Source: Glomus cerebriforme | Lineage: Eukaryota; Glomeromycota; Glomeromycetes; Glomerales; Glomeraceae | Length of the DNA: 41,765 nucleotides | Assembly (NCBI GenBank): GCA_003550305.1 | Contig: QKYT01000646.1 | Location: 24,459-66,223 of the forward strand | Direction of reading: 5' to 3' | Program-made: the position numbers and the translations under genes | The notes under the pieces: generated by a model | The model's input: only the letters and a program-made list of their open reading frames with translations | The model's database searches: none | Told to the model about the DNA's origin: nothing | Shown: positions 10,320 to 26,400 of the stretch, in pieces | How positions within the stretch are numbered: the first letter of the stretch is position 1 | How the letters are laid out: each line of letters starts with the position of its first letter

Positions 10320-12270
10320 AGATAAATTACGAAAATAATACAATTAGAAATTAGAATAACATTTTATATTATTTGAAAAATACAAATACGCTCTTGTATA
10401 ATTAGCTTCAGGATGTATTTCTGGATGAATATATTTTTAGATAATTGAGAAATCATTTTCCACCTTTTTTCTTCAGCAACAGAATTTTCATCTGATATTT
10501 TGGACGGATTTGGATCGTCACAAATTAAAATAATCCATTCTCCTAAATTTAAGATGCAGTCGGACTTTATCTGGATCATTATCCCAACATTGTTGCATCA
10601 ATTCCGCATAAAATTTAGGTGTATCTTCAGGAATTTCAAGTCTTTTGCCATTACAAATATCTTTTGCTAAATAATATCATGCGGTCTATTATACCAAGGC
10701 CTTTTTCCAGTTGCAAGAGTATTCATGATAATGCCAAATGAATATACATCAGAATTAGTACTATAATCCTCGCCACGTAAAACTTCCGGAGCAATATATG
10801 GTAAGACTCCGTATATTTGTTTTGAATCTTCATTATCATTATCGTATGGTCCATGAAGACCTACATCGCTCGCCAATACGAGCATCCGTAGAAACTTTTT
10901 CGTCCTCAATAAGTAAATTTCCTCCGTGAAGATTTCCATGGATTTTTCCTTCAGCATGAATTCTTTCAAGACCTCCAGCGATTCCCATAACATATCGATT
11001 ATATCTCTTCAAGAAAGCCGTTGCAATTATCAAGATATTGATAGAGATTTCCATTTTCGTAATATTTCATTACTAACATATAATTGGATGTTGGATCCTT
11101 TGTAATACAAAATGTTCCAGCCAATGAAGCTGATTGTAGACATTTGTGATATGCTTTAATCTATTAAAAAGATAAAAACAAATAATGAAAACACGATCTT
11201 CAGAAATTGAAAATGTCGATCGTGATGATCAACGCTTTATTTCTCGTGATTATTCTTTATTCTTTATTAAATTCACGATAAAAATATTTACCTGATTAAC
11301 GTAAGAACTTGAAATATTTCGTGAATTATCAGCAACATTCATTGGTCCGGCTCGACTCCATTCTTGCGCATCATCATCCCAAATCCATCTAGGTCCTTCC
11401 ATCCAAAGAGCTGAATAGACACTACTAAATCCGCCCTTACCAATATATTTAACNATTTCAAATCTTTCAAACGGGATCCATTCTAAATAATCACAAGCTT
11501 GGGTAGCGTTAAGTTGAGTATATCGGATTAGTTCATCGATTTCTTTGTTTCCCGATGTCCAATGAAGAAAGTTTTCTTTCATGGCATTAATTTCACAATT
11601 TTTGCACCATCCAAAAGAAATCCTAGGGTTACCACATTCTGGACAATTTTTCAGTTCTTTCGATTTCTTTGTGAATCCTCTTCCATGTTGTGCAATTGAC
11701 CCAGGTGATTAGGATCAACATTACCGAACGAAAAAAATCAAAAAAAAATGATTATCATATTATCATTTCCTTTAATGGAGTAATTTTTACACCTTTTTTT
11801 TTTTTACCAAATTGTACAATTATCTCGGGCAAATAATTTGTTATTTGGTAAGTTATAAAAAAAATCAATTTTACGCTAACTACGTTAACTATAATTTATT
11901 ATAATTTTCAAAAAAAGAAACATACCTATTTTTCAAGCTAAAAGGTAGATAAGGCCCTTTTATGACTTTTCTCTAATTAGGGTAGGTAATACGCAATTAG
12001 TAATCATGAACCAATGAAATTAAAATTCAGATTCAAAACTTGTTACGAACATTGAAATGCCCCATAATATTTTTTTAATCCTCCGGCTTCCGTTAGCGAT
12101 ATGTAAATTTGCTATACTGTATATGTTACCTTTTTTGTGGTTTATTATGATCCATAAAGAACTAAAAATAAAACATAATCAAAACATTATATCATCATTA
12201 TCCGTTACCTAGTTTCAAAAATACAGTATATTAAAATAATATCTTAAAAATCTTGACGGTGTTATCGAAA
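10320..12270 (-). repeat. Repeat block A, inverted copy
   Basis: Reverse complement of 5262-7316, interrupted by several small deletions and insertions. Read on the minus strand it begins at CGATAACACCG (12270) and ends at about 10320, the same two ends as the forward copy. On the minus strand it is preceded, not followed, by block B. Confidence 0.9.
10364..11687 (-). pseudogene. Broken copy of the zinc-ribbon kinase-like gene
   Basis: This is a counterpart of the gene at 5907-7256, including its intron (so a DNA-level copy, not a retrocopy). The equivalent ATG is at 11687-11685. Disablements seen by comparison are: a 10-nt deletion a few codons after the start, giving an immediate TGA; a 12-nt in-frame deletion near 11330 removing Leu-Lys-Arg-Leu, including the ATP-binding lysine; a 4-nt deletion and a 1-nt deletion in the region before the catalytic loop; a 4-nt insertion just before the DVG motif; a 1-nt deletion after PWYNRPH; a 10-nt deletion near the C-terminus; and loss of the stop codon. 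The N at 11454 adds uncertainty but does not explain the indels. It cannot encode a full-length protein. Confidence 0.92.
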
Positions 12271-12280
12271 TATTTTGCAT

Positions 12281-12946
12281 AAATTTCTTTATTTGCTAAA
12301 AATCATTTTTTTTTCATCTCAATATTTTGTCGAATAGATGGATGTTTTTTAAAAAATTGCGATTTTACAATTTTGTCATCCTAATGTTACATATACCTTA
12401 CATCTTTTCTTTTTTTTTAAAAAAAATAAACATGTTACAGTCAGAACTGGTTATAGCGAACCTATTTATAACGAACTCTGGATATGCCAAACTCAAAATT
12501 TTTAAAATTTAATAATGAACTTTTTTTCTAACAGAGCCATCATTCGTTATAGAGAGTAGAGAAAAAACAACTTGAAATATTCACTCTTATGATTAAAAAC
12601 TTACGATGCTAATGATGATGGAACTTTTTTGCAACGACTAATTCATTGCAATCTAGCAATTATAATTCTTTGAATTATAAATCCAGCGAGAATAATGAAA
12701 CATAATTTATATAATAGATTTTTTTTTTTGATTTATTTACTAAATAATTTTTTATATTTGTTAAAAACTTCAGAATGAAGAATTTTATGAGCCTATAATA
12801 GAAATGTCAGATCTAATATCAAACTCGTTAATATTACTGGTAAGAAGCATGTACAGTAGATAAATATTTTCTATTTCACTGACATAAAATTGACCAACTT
12901 CATCGGCATTACATTTTCACGTGATAATGAAAATTTTACCTTTCTA
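12281..12946 (-). repeat. Repeat block B, inverted copy
   Basis: Reverse complement of 7340-8000. It joins the inverted block A at 12270/12281 through about 10 bp (GCAAAATATTT on the minus strand). On the minus strand the order is B then A, whereas the plus-strand copy is A then B. Confidence 0.88.
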
Positions 12947-13876
12947 ATCTGTTAAATCGGATATTAAAAACCATAGACCAATCCTGCACTGACCGTCTGT
13001 TCCTGCATTAATGAAAAAGTCATCATACAATAATAACAAACATGCAAGTACAGTATTTTCTGTCCTTTCATGCCGATATTATTTTATTTTTTATTCATTT
13101 TATCTTTTTGTATTTTGTATTGATTGAATAAAATTATCTTATCAATTGTAACAGTTTCCATAAAATTTTGGCAGAAGGGAATTGTAAAGCATTATTTCTT
13201 GTTTTACATTTAAGATCTTTTAGTTTACAGTAAGTATGATTTGTATGATAAAACTTTAATTTAATATAGTCGCCTATTTCTTTTGAAACTTTTGTATATT
13301 TAACGATCATATAATAATTATAATATAATTTTATTAGTATTATCAGCTGGTCGTAAAATTAAAAATATTAAAAGTAAATATGCGAAATAAATAAAGCTTT
13401 AAATTAGAAAATCCTATAAAATTGCATATTATACTACCAAAATAATGATTAGGAAAATTCATAATTTTAGACTGGCGGTCGGCACGCACCCGTAAAAAAA
13501 AAAAAATTGGTGCTTTCATTTTATATGAATATAAATGAATAAAAAAGGAGAAAAATAGTATATAAAAAAGTAAATGAAAACATAGAATAAAAGATAAACC
13601 TGATGATTACATAATATTGTCAAACACGCATATCTGAATTGGTTACTGGCATAATGATAATTTTGAAACCGTATCTGAAGATTTCAGAAATATTCTGCTG
13701 AGAAATGATAGTAATATTAAGTGAATTAAACTAAGTAGATGACGATGGATTTTGATTATTATATTGAGAGTTATTATTGTATGAAGCGTCATTAGTAGGC
13801 ATGGTAAGACACGTGCTATAGAAATATTTCATGCTAATAAAATTATAAAGAAAAGCTAAAGTTTTTTTTTAATTTA
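12947..13876. other. Intergenic, nothing firm
   Basis: AT-rich. A short GC-rich island (GGCGGTCGGCACGCACCCG, about 13474-13492) followed by an A run stands out and could be the end of an old mobile element, but no matching terminus was found in the window. Confidence 0.4.
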
Positions 13877-15287
13877 GCTTTTAAATTTCAATGTGAAACA
13901 TCAGAACGCAATGATTCAAAAGAAATATCTGACAACCCTCCAATGCAAAAGAATAATTTACGAGAACCATTACAAGAAATTGATTCTAACAATACTAACT
14001 TAAAAATTACTATGAATACAAATAATTTAGTTAATTTGATAAATAGTGGGATTTTAAAACAAGTTAGTTTGTTGCAGATACTTAAATTCTTAGTATTTTA
14101 TTAATATATCAATATTGTACACAAATAATAAAATCAGCATGATCCTATAGGGCCGTGCAATAATAAATTTTATTTTAATTTTAACAATTGTAAAAACCAA
14201 TGTCAGAATTAATAATTACATTCTATCAACTATTAAATATTAACATTATAAAATTTTTATCAAAAAAAAAACGCGTTTTTAAAATATTATTACAAAAAAA
14301 AATCCATAACTTTACAACCTTTCAAGCTAGACCCACGAAAATTAATATGCAAGTATTTCCATACCTGTTAAACATCTTTGCTTAAGCTTTTTTCTTGTTT
14401 TCTTTGACCAAAGTCTTCAAAATATGCTGTGAAATATTTACATAAAAATTTACAAAAAAAAAAATTACAAATACTAAAAATAAATACCGTACATACAAAA
14501 ATCTTAATTTCTAAAATAAAGACTATTTAAAAATTAATAAATATTTAAAACAATATATCTAATGTCAAAGGTGAAATTTATTAAAAATAAAACGCAGAAG
14601 AAAAATATGGAAATATCAAAATAATATATTGTGTATTGTGTAATAGAGGATATTGATATTATATATGAGGAAGACCTAGAGGTAATTTATTTGTTATTTT
14701 ATACATATATTAATGCTGCAGAATCCGCTCATGCATTAGTAACAGTATGTTTAAGTAAATTTTTAATTCTTTTTTTGCAGAAAATGATTATTTTTTATTA
14801 TAGGGGACGTAAATTGAACAAAGAAAGATTTACTGCTATTAATGTTCAAAAGTACAACATATCTAATCGGAGACGTGATAAAGGTCTCATTGCTAGTCCA
14901 ATAAACTTCAAGGTAGATTGATTCACATAAAGATGTTTATCATTATTAACATTAATTATTTTAATTTAATAAATAATTTATTATTTACATATTAACTAAT
15001 GCCCAAATTAAAAAATCAAAATCAGTACCTTAAAACGTAAGCAAAATGTCAAGTAGTAGGAAAGGTCTAAGAAAGTATTGTAATTAGTTCCTGAAAATGA
15101 TGATAAGAATGATAATGATAGCCAGGAAAACAAACCATCTTCTAAATTAGATGAACTTGAATATCAAGAGCAAGTTCTGGCTTTAAAAGAGCGTGAAATT
15201 TTTCTAAGAGAACGAGAGGCTAATGTGCGTGTAATGGAGTTGACAAATCTTGAAAAGGAGCGTAATTTTAAACTTGACAATAATTAG
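13877..15287 (+). pseudogene. Decayed multi-exon gene with coiled-coil C-terminus, family not recognised
   Basis: Separate coding-like segments lie in order on the plus strand. At 13877-14104 a 75-codon frame follows a TTTAG acceptor (contains NNLVNLINSGILKQ). At 14631-14921 a frame includes YINAAESAHALVTV and RRRDKGLIASPINFK, with a 36-nt GTATGT...TTGCAG segment inside it that looks like a retained intron. At about 15026-15062 there is a short stretch with in-frame stops. At 15084-15287 a highly charged helical tail (LEYQEQVLALKEREIFLRER...) ends at TAG 15285-15287. A TAA at 15081-15083, paired stops near 15054-15059 and frame changes show it is broken. The order and composition suggest one ancestral gene. 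I do not assign a function. Confidence 0.5.
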
Positions 15288-16023
15288 ATTTTTTCTATAA
15301 AATATTCATGTATTATTGAGTGGTAAATAAATTTTTTAATTATTGCGTTAACATGTTTATTTATAATTTTAGTAAATCTATATAAAATAAATAAATAAAA
15401 TATGAATTTCGAAAATGAACATAAAACTGTGGAAATAGTTTTTTTTAAAAAAAACACATTGCAATAGTATACACCACACACTTTAAACGCTAATATAGTG
15501 TACTGTACATATATAAACAAAGGTAAGCTCATCTTATACACATCTCATTTTACGTCATACAGACAACACATTACCTTTAATAAATAAACATAAGCTTATA
15601 CTGTATATGATATATTATGATGCTCAATCCTTCGATTTTTATAATTGGGTATAGCGGATAAGATAGGGTTAAAGTTATTATCGAAGTAAACTGTAAGAAA
15701 TAAAACAGCTAATAAAAATATATATAATATTTTTAAAATTCTGTGATATGATTGTTATACATATATATTTTTTATCGACGACGTACTCGAAGCAAATGAA
15801 TGACTAAAAAAAGAATTTCTAATCGTATAAACAATAAAAGTATTAGGTTTATAATAGGAATTATTCCAAATGTTATTTTATTAACGTAATTTTTAATGGC
15901 CTATCATAATGCATATTTATTAAGATGCTATTTTATAATGAATTATAAAATTTCAATTTATTCTCTTGTAAAAAAATAATAAATTGTAAAATATGAAAAA
16001 TAAATATAATACCATAAAACTAC
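15288..16023. other. Intergenic; 3' flank of the BTB-TLDc gene with a repeat
   Basis: 15743-15840 is similar to 17565-17710 (shared GATATG, ATATATTTTTT, CGACG, GAAGC-AATGAATG, ATAAACAATAAA). It therefore looks like the duplicated 3' flank of a tandem BTB-TLDc pair. The rest is AT-rich with no supportable gene. Confidence 0.55.
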
Positions 16024-17526
16024 TTATTTTCTAATAACTTGGAATACTTCATAATCATCTACACTAATATTAACATTAACTGGTATATCAATTTTAGGAT
16101 AGCTTTGGTAGTTGGGGTAATTAGTACTATACCAAATGCCATTATTCTGACACCATAATTCATGACTATAACCAAATGCTGGTCCATAAGTATCACAATA
16201 TATAGAATATGCATTACCATTACTATAACCTACTTTTGCGCTTTGAAGGTTTGTTCTATTAGTAAATGAGAATATAAAACTATCTGTTGTTGACTTCCAT
16301 GAACCACTTGAATCCCATTGAAGTGGATTATATCCTCCAATTATTTGTTCTGAATTTGTAATTTTTGCTACAGTGATAGTAGCCCCTTTATTATCACATT
16401 TTTCATGAAATTTTGCAGATGTATTACCATCCCTACTTGCGCGATAAAGTAAATTGAATTTATAAGGAATATATCCAACATTATTATAATGCAAGATTTC
16501 TTTCTTCTCAATCCAATTAGCAAAGATATTTAAATGTTGACATTTAATTGTAGTTGAGTGTGTGCATAATCTAGGAGGTTGTATATTAATATTTAATTTA
16601 TTATTTGGTACCATATGGTGTGTAAGTATATTATTGACCAAATCATTTGGTAGTAATTCTTTAAATGGATATATTTTTAAAAGAAAATCTTCTGAAGATA
16701 TACAATAAAATCTAACTAACGGAATAAATCTGTTTAATCTTCTTTCCATCACCGTAAAATCATTTTTATTCCATTTGTTAATATCTTGTTGTATAACTGG
16801 TTGTTGTCCATACGCCCACTTTAATACATTTTCCCAAATGATAATCTCGTCCATAATACAAAAATCATCTCGCTTTAAGATTATTTCTAAAATAGCTGGA
16901 TTTAAGCTAAGAAATTTAGTGGATTCAAATAAGAGATTAGAATTACAACAAATTTCTTGAATACAAACACTCCATAACTTGTTAAGTGACTTTTTTTGAT
17001 AAGTTAATTCAACAATTTCAAGAATATTTTTGATAATAAAATCATGGTGATTAATAACCAAGGTTTCTTGAACGTGTGTAACTAAAGGTTGAAGTTCAAA
17101 TTCGTCTGATGGTAACAAGAGATCTAATATTTCACGAGATTGTAATTTTGTAAAATCAATACTTCCATAATACATATAACTAAATTATATATGGAAAGGA
17201 AAAAAAAAAAATAATATTTAGAATAAAAATTTCAATCTAAAACAATACAATAAAGAAAATAAATTGATTTACTTTAAAAGAATTTCCAATACTTTAGGTG
17301 AATGACTCGAGTTTAAAATAATATGACCATCTTTTTTTTCAATGCCATCTTTTGCAACAAAAGCCTTTTTAAAAAATTCGGATTGTGTTTTTAATATAAA
17401 TGAATGAACATGGAATTCTTTTATGTTTGGTTTTTCACCAGCATAAATTTTCGTATCGTAGTCTTCTTTAGTTTCATAAAGTTTTTTATAATTATTAATT
17501 ATTTCTTCGTAAAATTTTATAGACAT
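16024..17526 (-). CDS. BTB-BACK-TLDc domain protein
   Basis: Two exons, 17273-17526 and 16024-17179, are joined by a 93-nt GT-AG intron in phase 2 and give 469 aa. The N-terminal BTB/POZ domain (about residues 20-110; FHVHSFILKTQSEFFKKAF) straddles the junction. A BACK-like helical region follows (about 115-240; WENVLKWAYGQ, RLNRFIPLVRFY). The C-terminal TLDc domain (about 310-466) has the family signature LLYRASRDG, KFHEKCDNKG, IIGGYNPLQWDSSG and a final DDYEVFQV. BTB domains recruit cullin-3 or form dimers; TLDc domains are linked to oxidative-stress resistance and V-ATPase binding in animals. This combination is strongly expanded in Rhizophagus. The role here is inferred only as a possible ubiquitin-ligase adaptor. 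No defects are seen; the start is the first ATG before the BTB strand. Confidence 0.92.
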
Positions 17527-17527
17527 T

Positions 17528-17707
17528 ATGATAAATAAAGACCCAAATGACGAAATTTTTAAATTATGTAGTGATATGGGTTATATAAATATATTTTTTC
17601 GACGTTTGAGAAAATGTACAGTATTTAACATATTTGAAGCTAATGAATGGCTGAAAAGAGAATTTCATTTACCGTTTATGATTATACCTAAATTGCATAA
17701 ACAATAA
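17528..17707 (+). CDS. Small divergent open frame, doubtful
   Basis: A 59-codon ATG frame (MINKDPNDEIFKLCSDMGY...) starts one base from the divergent BTB-TLDc ATG and ends at TAA 17705-17707. Its sequence is protein-like (EANEWLKREFHLPF). However, the related flank at 15743-15840 does not keep the frame, and the region is more simply explained as the 3' flank of the decayed tandem BTB-TLDc copy. No family was recognised. Confidence 0.2.
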   Translation: MINKDPNDEIFKLCSDMGYINIFFRRLRKCTVFNIFEANEWLKREFHLPFMIIPKLHKQ

Positions 17708-17749
17708 AGGATTTCATGTGAACAATGATGGCGGCTATTTAAAATGCCA

Positions 17750-17955
17750 CCAAATAATAATCTATATCATTTAGAATTTATACTCACCATTACTATAATT
17801 ACCTTCATTCGTAAATAAGAATATAACGAATCCCATTGAATCCTTCAATTGAAGTCCAATTTATAGTTTCTTTCTTATCAAACCAGTTATTCTAACAAAG
17901 ATCATTATAATTGGATATGCGAATCTATGAGGTCGTATTAATTATATAATGTACC
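17750..17955 (-). pseudogene. Decayed tandem copy of the BTB-TLDc gene
   Basis: Minus-strand peptides match the start and middle of the TLDc domain of the neighbour: RPHRF (compare QPPRL), NWFDKKETI (compare NWIEKKEIL), then FTNEGNYSNGEYKF (compare FTNRTNLQSAKVGYSNGNAY). They lie in different frames, with stops between them and with the RASRDG/HEKCDNKG/IIGGYNP section missing. Its 3' flank (17565-17710) resembles the flank of the intact gene. This fits a tandem duplication whose upstream member decayed. Confidence 0.72.
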
Positions 17956-18669
17956 AGCACAGTATATTATGGATTTAAAAGAATGCGACAATTAAAAGAC
18001 ATTAAAATATTTATATTTAGATTAATTAGTATTTAATAACAATTCCTTATCTCGTATTCTCATTACCAAAACATAGTAAATATTGGAATTTGTAAAAATT
18101 AATGCTTCCGAATCTTTTTTAATTTATGAAATCCAAACAAAAAAAAATATATAATAGTCATTATTATTAGTAGTGTTGAATGAACAATAAAGTGAATAAA
18201 CTTATTATAAATCCGGTAAATTTGCTAAGCTCAAATAATACCTTTAACAGCAATAAGTATGAAAATATTAATTATTATTATTATTATTATTGATTATAAA
18301 GATACAATTGTTTTGTAGATACTCTCTATGAAATTGTTTTTTGTCTTTTAATTTCCTCAATTTCGATGATCACAATATCATTATTCATCCAAATCGAATT
18401 CAGTACCAGACTCATAAATAAATTATATAATAATACTATTTCCTGTAATGTACGTGTTTAAGCTATGTTTATTCAATATGACACCAAAAAAGTCTAGCAT
18501 AATGTAGACCTTTGACCGATTTCATGACTCGAAATACCACTAGGCATTTCTCCATTTCTTCCCGTGATGAATTCTTCATAACTATATTTATTTATGAATA
18601 AAGAACGTATTTAATTGTTTAATAAGAATCAAAGTTAATATTTTTTTTAAAGTAAAAATAAAAATAAAA
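17956..18669. other. Intergenic with (ATT)n microsatellite
   Basis: The only clear feature is an ATT repeat of about 8 units (about 18267-18291). The remainder is AT-rich and is probably the 3' flank of PEX1. No gene is supported. Confidence 0.5.
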
Positions 18670-23307
<4,638 letters not shown>

Positions 23308-23456
23308 TCTATCAAGTTTTAAAGAGAAATGATTTTTTGTTGATCGTCATATTGTGATACATATTTGCCATTTTATTTTTGATTATCAAGCTTGTATAAC
23401 AAAGCATTAAAATAGTATAAATATTAAGCGATAATCGAAATTTTTTTTTCATAATC
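23308..23456. promoter_or_regulatory. Shared bidirectional promoter region of PEX1 and VWA8-like gene
   Basis: Only 149 bp separate the two start codons, so both 5' UTRs and both promoters must lie here or overlap the neighbouring gene. It contains GCGATAATCG (a GATA core inside a short palindrome CGAT-A-ATCG), TGATTATCA and T/A-rich tracts. No canonical TATA placement can be chosen from sequence alone. Confidence 0.7.
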
Positions 23457-26400
23457 ATGTCTCCTAACAATAAAAAATCGCAAAATGAAAAAGATACCAA
23501 TGAATCTGCAAAAAGGAGAATTTTACATTATACTAAAATATTAGAATCAAAAGAACAATATAATAGCGATTATGATTCAAATACGACTATACATGGTTTT
23601 CACACTTCGAATGACAATGAAAAAGCCAGTTAATAAATTTTTTTTAAAATTGAAATTAATAGAAATAATCAAATTAATTATGCTTTATGTTTATAGTATC
23701 TACGATTCGAATTGGTGATGTTTCTTTAAGAGTTACCAAACCAAGATGTCCTGAATTGGTTCCTCATTATATTGATCCACTTTTTGAAGAATCACAAGTT
23801 TGTATTTATTTGAAATTCAAATCGATCTATTCATTCTTCTATACAATAACAATAAATCGAATAAAAATTCAATTTTAAATATAATAAATTTCGACGTCAC
23901 GTGATTATGAAATACTAACCAGGAAGTTCTTAGACATCTAAGATGGTAAGCTTTTAGAGTTAAATTTTATAATAAATTCAACTTAATATTAACATTATTA
24001 AATGCATATAGGATGATGCAAAAGGATAAACTGGGGCAAGATATATTTCTAATTGGGTATATAAAATATAATGCAGATACATCAATTCATTCATTCATTC
24101 ATTCATTTATTTATTTTTTTTGGTTTGACGTTAATAAAATTTAATTGATCGATTCTTAATATAGACCTCCTGGAAGTTTACGTAGAGCACTTGTTTTAAA
24201 GTACGCTCAACTTACAAATCGAGAGATCGAGTATATCCCTTTATCAAAGGATTGTACTGATTCAGATTTAAAACAACGTCGTGAGATATCTGGAGGCACA
24301 GCATATTACGTTGATCAAGCTTGTGTCAGAGCTGCTACTAATGGTAGAATATTAATCTTAGATGGTATTGAAAAGGCCGAAAGAAATGTTTTGCCGATAT
24401 TAAATAATTTATTGGAGAATAGAGAAATGTCATTAGAGGATGGGAGATTTTTAGTACATCCAAAGCGTTATGATTCTTTAGCAAAAACAAATGAAAAGAA
24501 CGTGATGGATAGTTGGAAACTTGTAAGAGTATCAGATCGATTTATTGTTATGGCACTCGGTCTTCCAGTTCCACCTTATGTTGGACATCCACTTGATCCT
24601 CCACTTAGATCAAGATTTCAATCGAGAGATATAAAACTGCCTGGATTTGATTCCCAAATTAAACATCTAAAGAAATTGGCACCTAATGCAAATCCGGAAT
24701 TAGTTGAAAGATTAGTATCAATAGCAACCGTTCTTGGATCAATGTCATTTGATGATGGAGGAATCGAGATTCCTGAATTTCCGATTTCAGTTGATACAAG
24801 TGTTTATGTATTGCAAAATTTTCCACATATTAAGCCAAGGTTTTTGTTAGATTTATTATATCCATGGCCTTTGTTACCAACTTGTGCTGCTGAACAAAGG
24901 AGTGTTATTGAAGCGACTTATCATCGTTTCGGAATGCTTGGTTTTGAGATTGTCAAAAAACCAACGACAATCAGGACTGAAAATAGCGGATTCGAAGAAG
25001 ATAATTTATTTCAATGTACGCCCGGATATAATGTCATTAATATAAAATTGTCAGAAAGGAAGGAGAATGCTTTATTTAACAATTTTCCTCTTCATAAGGT
25101 TGATTTAAATTTCCAACCTGAGTTGGAAAATGGTAATGCCAATTTAGTTCAAGTTTTTGGTGGCGATGAAGATCCTTCAACCGCAGATTTTTTTGTCGAA
25201 ACCAATTATCATAAAAATATATTTAATTCAATGTTGATTGCTCATTCTGTGGGTGATTTTTGTGTTCTTGGTGGAAAAGGTGTTGGTAAAAGTGCATTGA
25301 TAAGGCATTTTGCCATAAATCTTGGGTATGTTCTTAATAATTTATACGTTTATTGTATTGAAAAACTTATATAATTTTATTTTCACATGTGATATTACCA
25401 GTTATACTATTGAATATATTCCTTTATATAAGGATATGTCTTCCCGCGATCTTTTACAACGTCGCGGCACAACTTTTGCTGGCGATACAATTTGGGAGAA
25501 TTCATCCTTGGTAAAAGCAGCGTTATCCGGTAGTCTTGCTGTTATGGATGGTATCGATACACTTTCATTTGGAACAATAGTAACATTACAACGTTTAATC
25601 AAAGAACGCGAAATATCACTTCCTGATGGAACACAATTGATTCACCCTTCTAGATATCAGAAATTAAAACAAGATCATGGGTTTACAAAAAAGCAGTTGG
25701 ATGAAAAAGGAATTTTTACTATTCACCCAGCATTTAGAATTGTAGCTTTAGGACGCCCTTTTAGTGGTGGAAGAGAAGAAGGGAGACCTGGTGCTTGGTT
25801 ATCACCAGAAATTGTCTCAATGTTTCAATTCGTTGTCGTACGTCCATTAGATTATCAAGAAGAGATGCAAGTTCTTGAAACATTATCTCCTGGAATAGAT
25901 TCTGATAATCTTTCATTATTATTGAGATTTGCAAATCGTCTTCGTAAAGATTCCGATGAAACCGTAAAGACACTATCTAACGCACTCTCTACACGGTAAT
26001 TCAAGGCTGTAATTTTTTTAAACTTTACCATTACAAGATAACTAATTTTAGTATTTATTTTAATAGACAACTCATCAGAATTTGTCGTAGACTTACATTG
26101 TTTCCGAATGATAGTTTGTATGAAGCAATTCATAGAGTTTCGCTCTCAAGGTTTTTACCATCTTTGGCCAAAACAGCATTAGAAGAGTTAATGGCAAATA
26201 ATGAAATCTTGCCTCCAAAGAAAATAGTTGATGTTGAGGTAATATGTGTAAATTATTTTATATTTAAGTTTATATTTATTAACAATTAAAAAAAAAATTT
26301 TTTCTTTTGAAGTTAAAAATTGAGATACTTCCTTCAAGATCAAGTCCTCAAATATTGAAAATAGGAAATGTTGAAGAACCAATAGTAAAGGATTCAAACC

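Noticed and set aside
12327..12512. Plus-strand 61-codon frame in repeat block B
   Set aside because: The matching region of the other copy (about 7770-7955) does not keep it open as a protein; it is non-coding repeat sequence.
13474..13492. GC-rich island as a transposon end
   Set aside because: No second copy or inverted partner was found in the window and no target-site duplication is visible.
15284..15541. Minus-strand 85-codon hydrophobic frame
   Set aside because: Phe/Ile/Tyr-rich translation of poly-T sequence; no conserved features.
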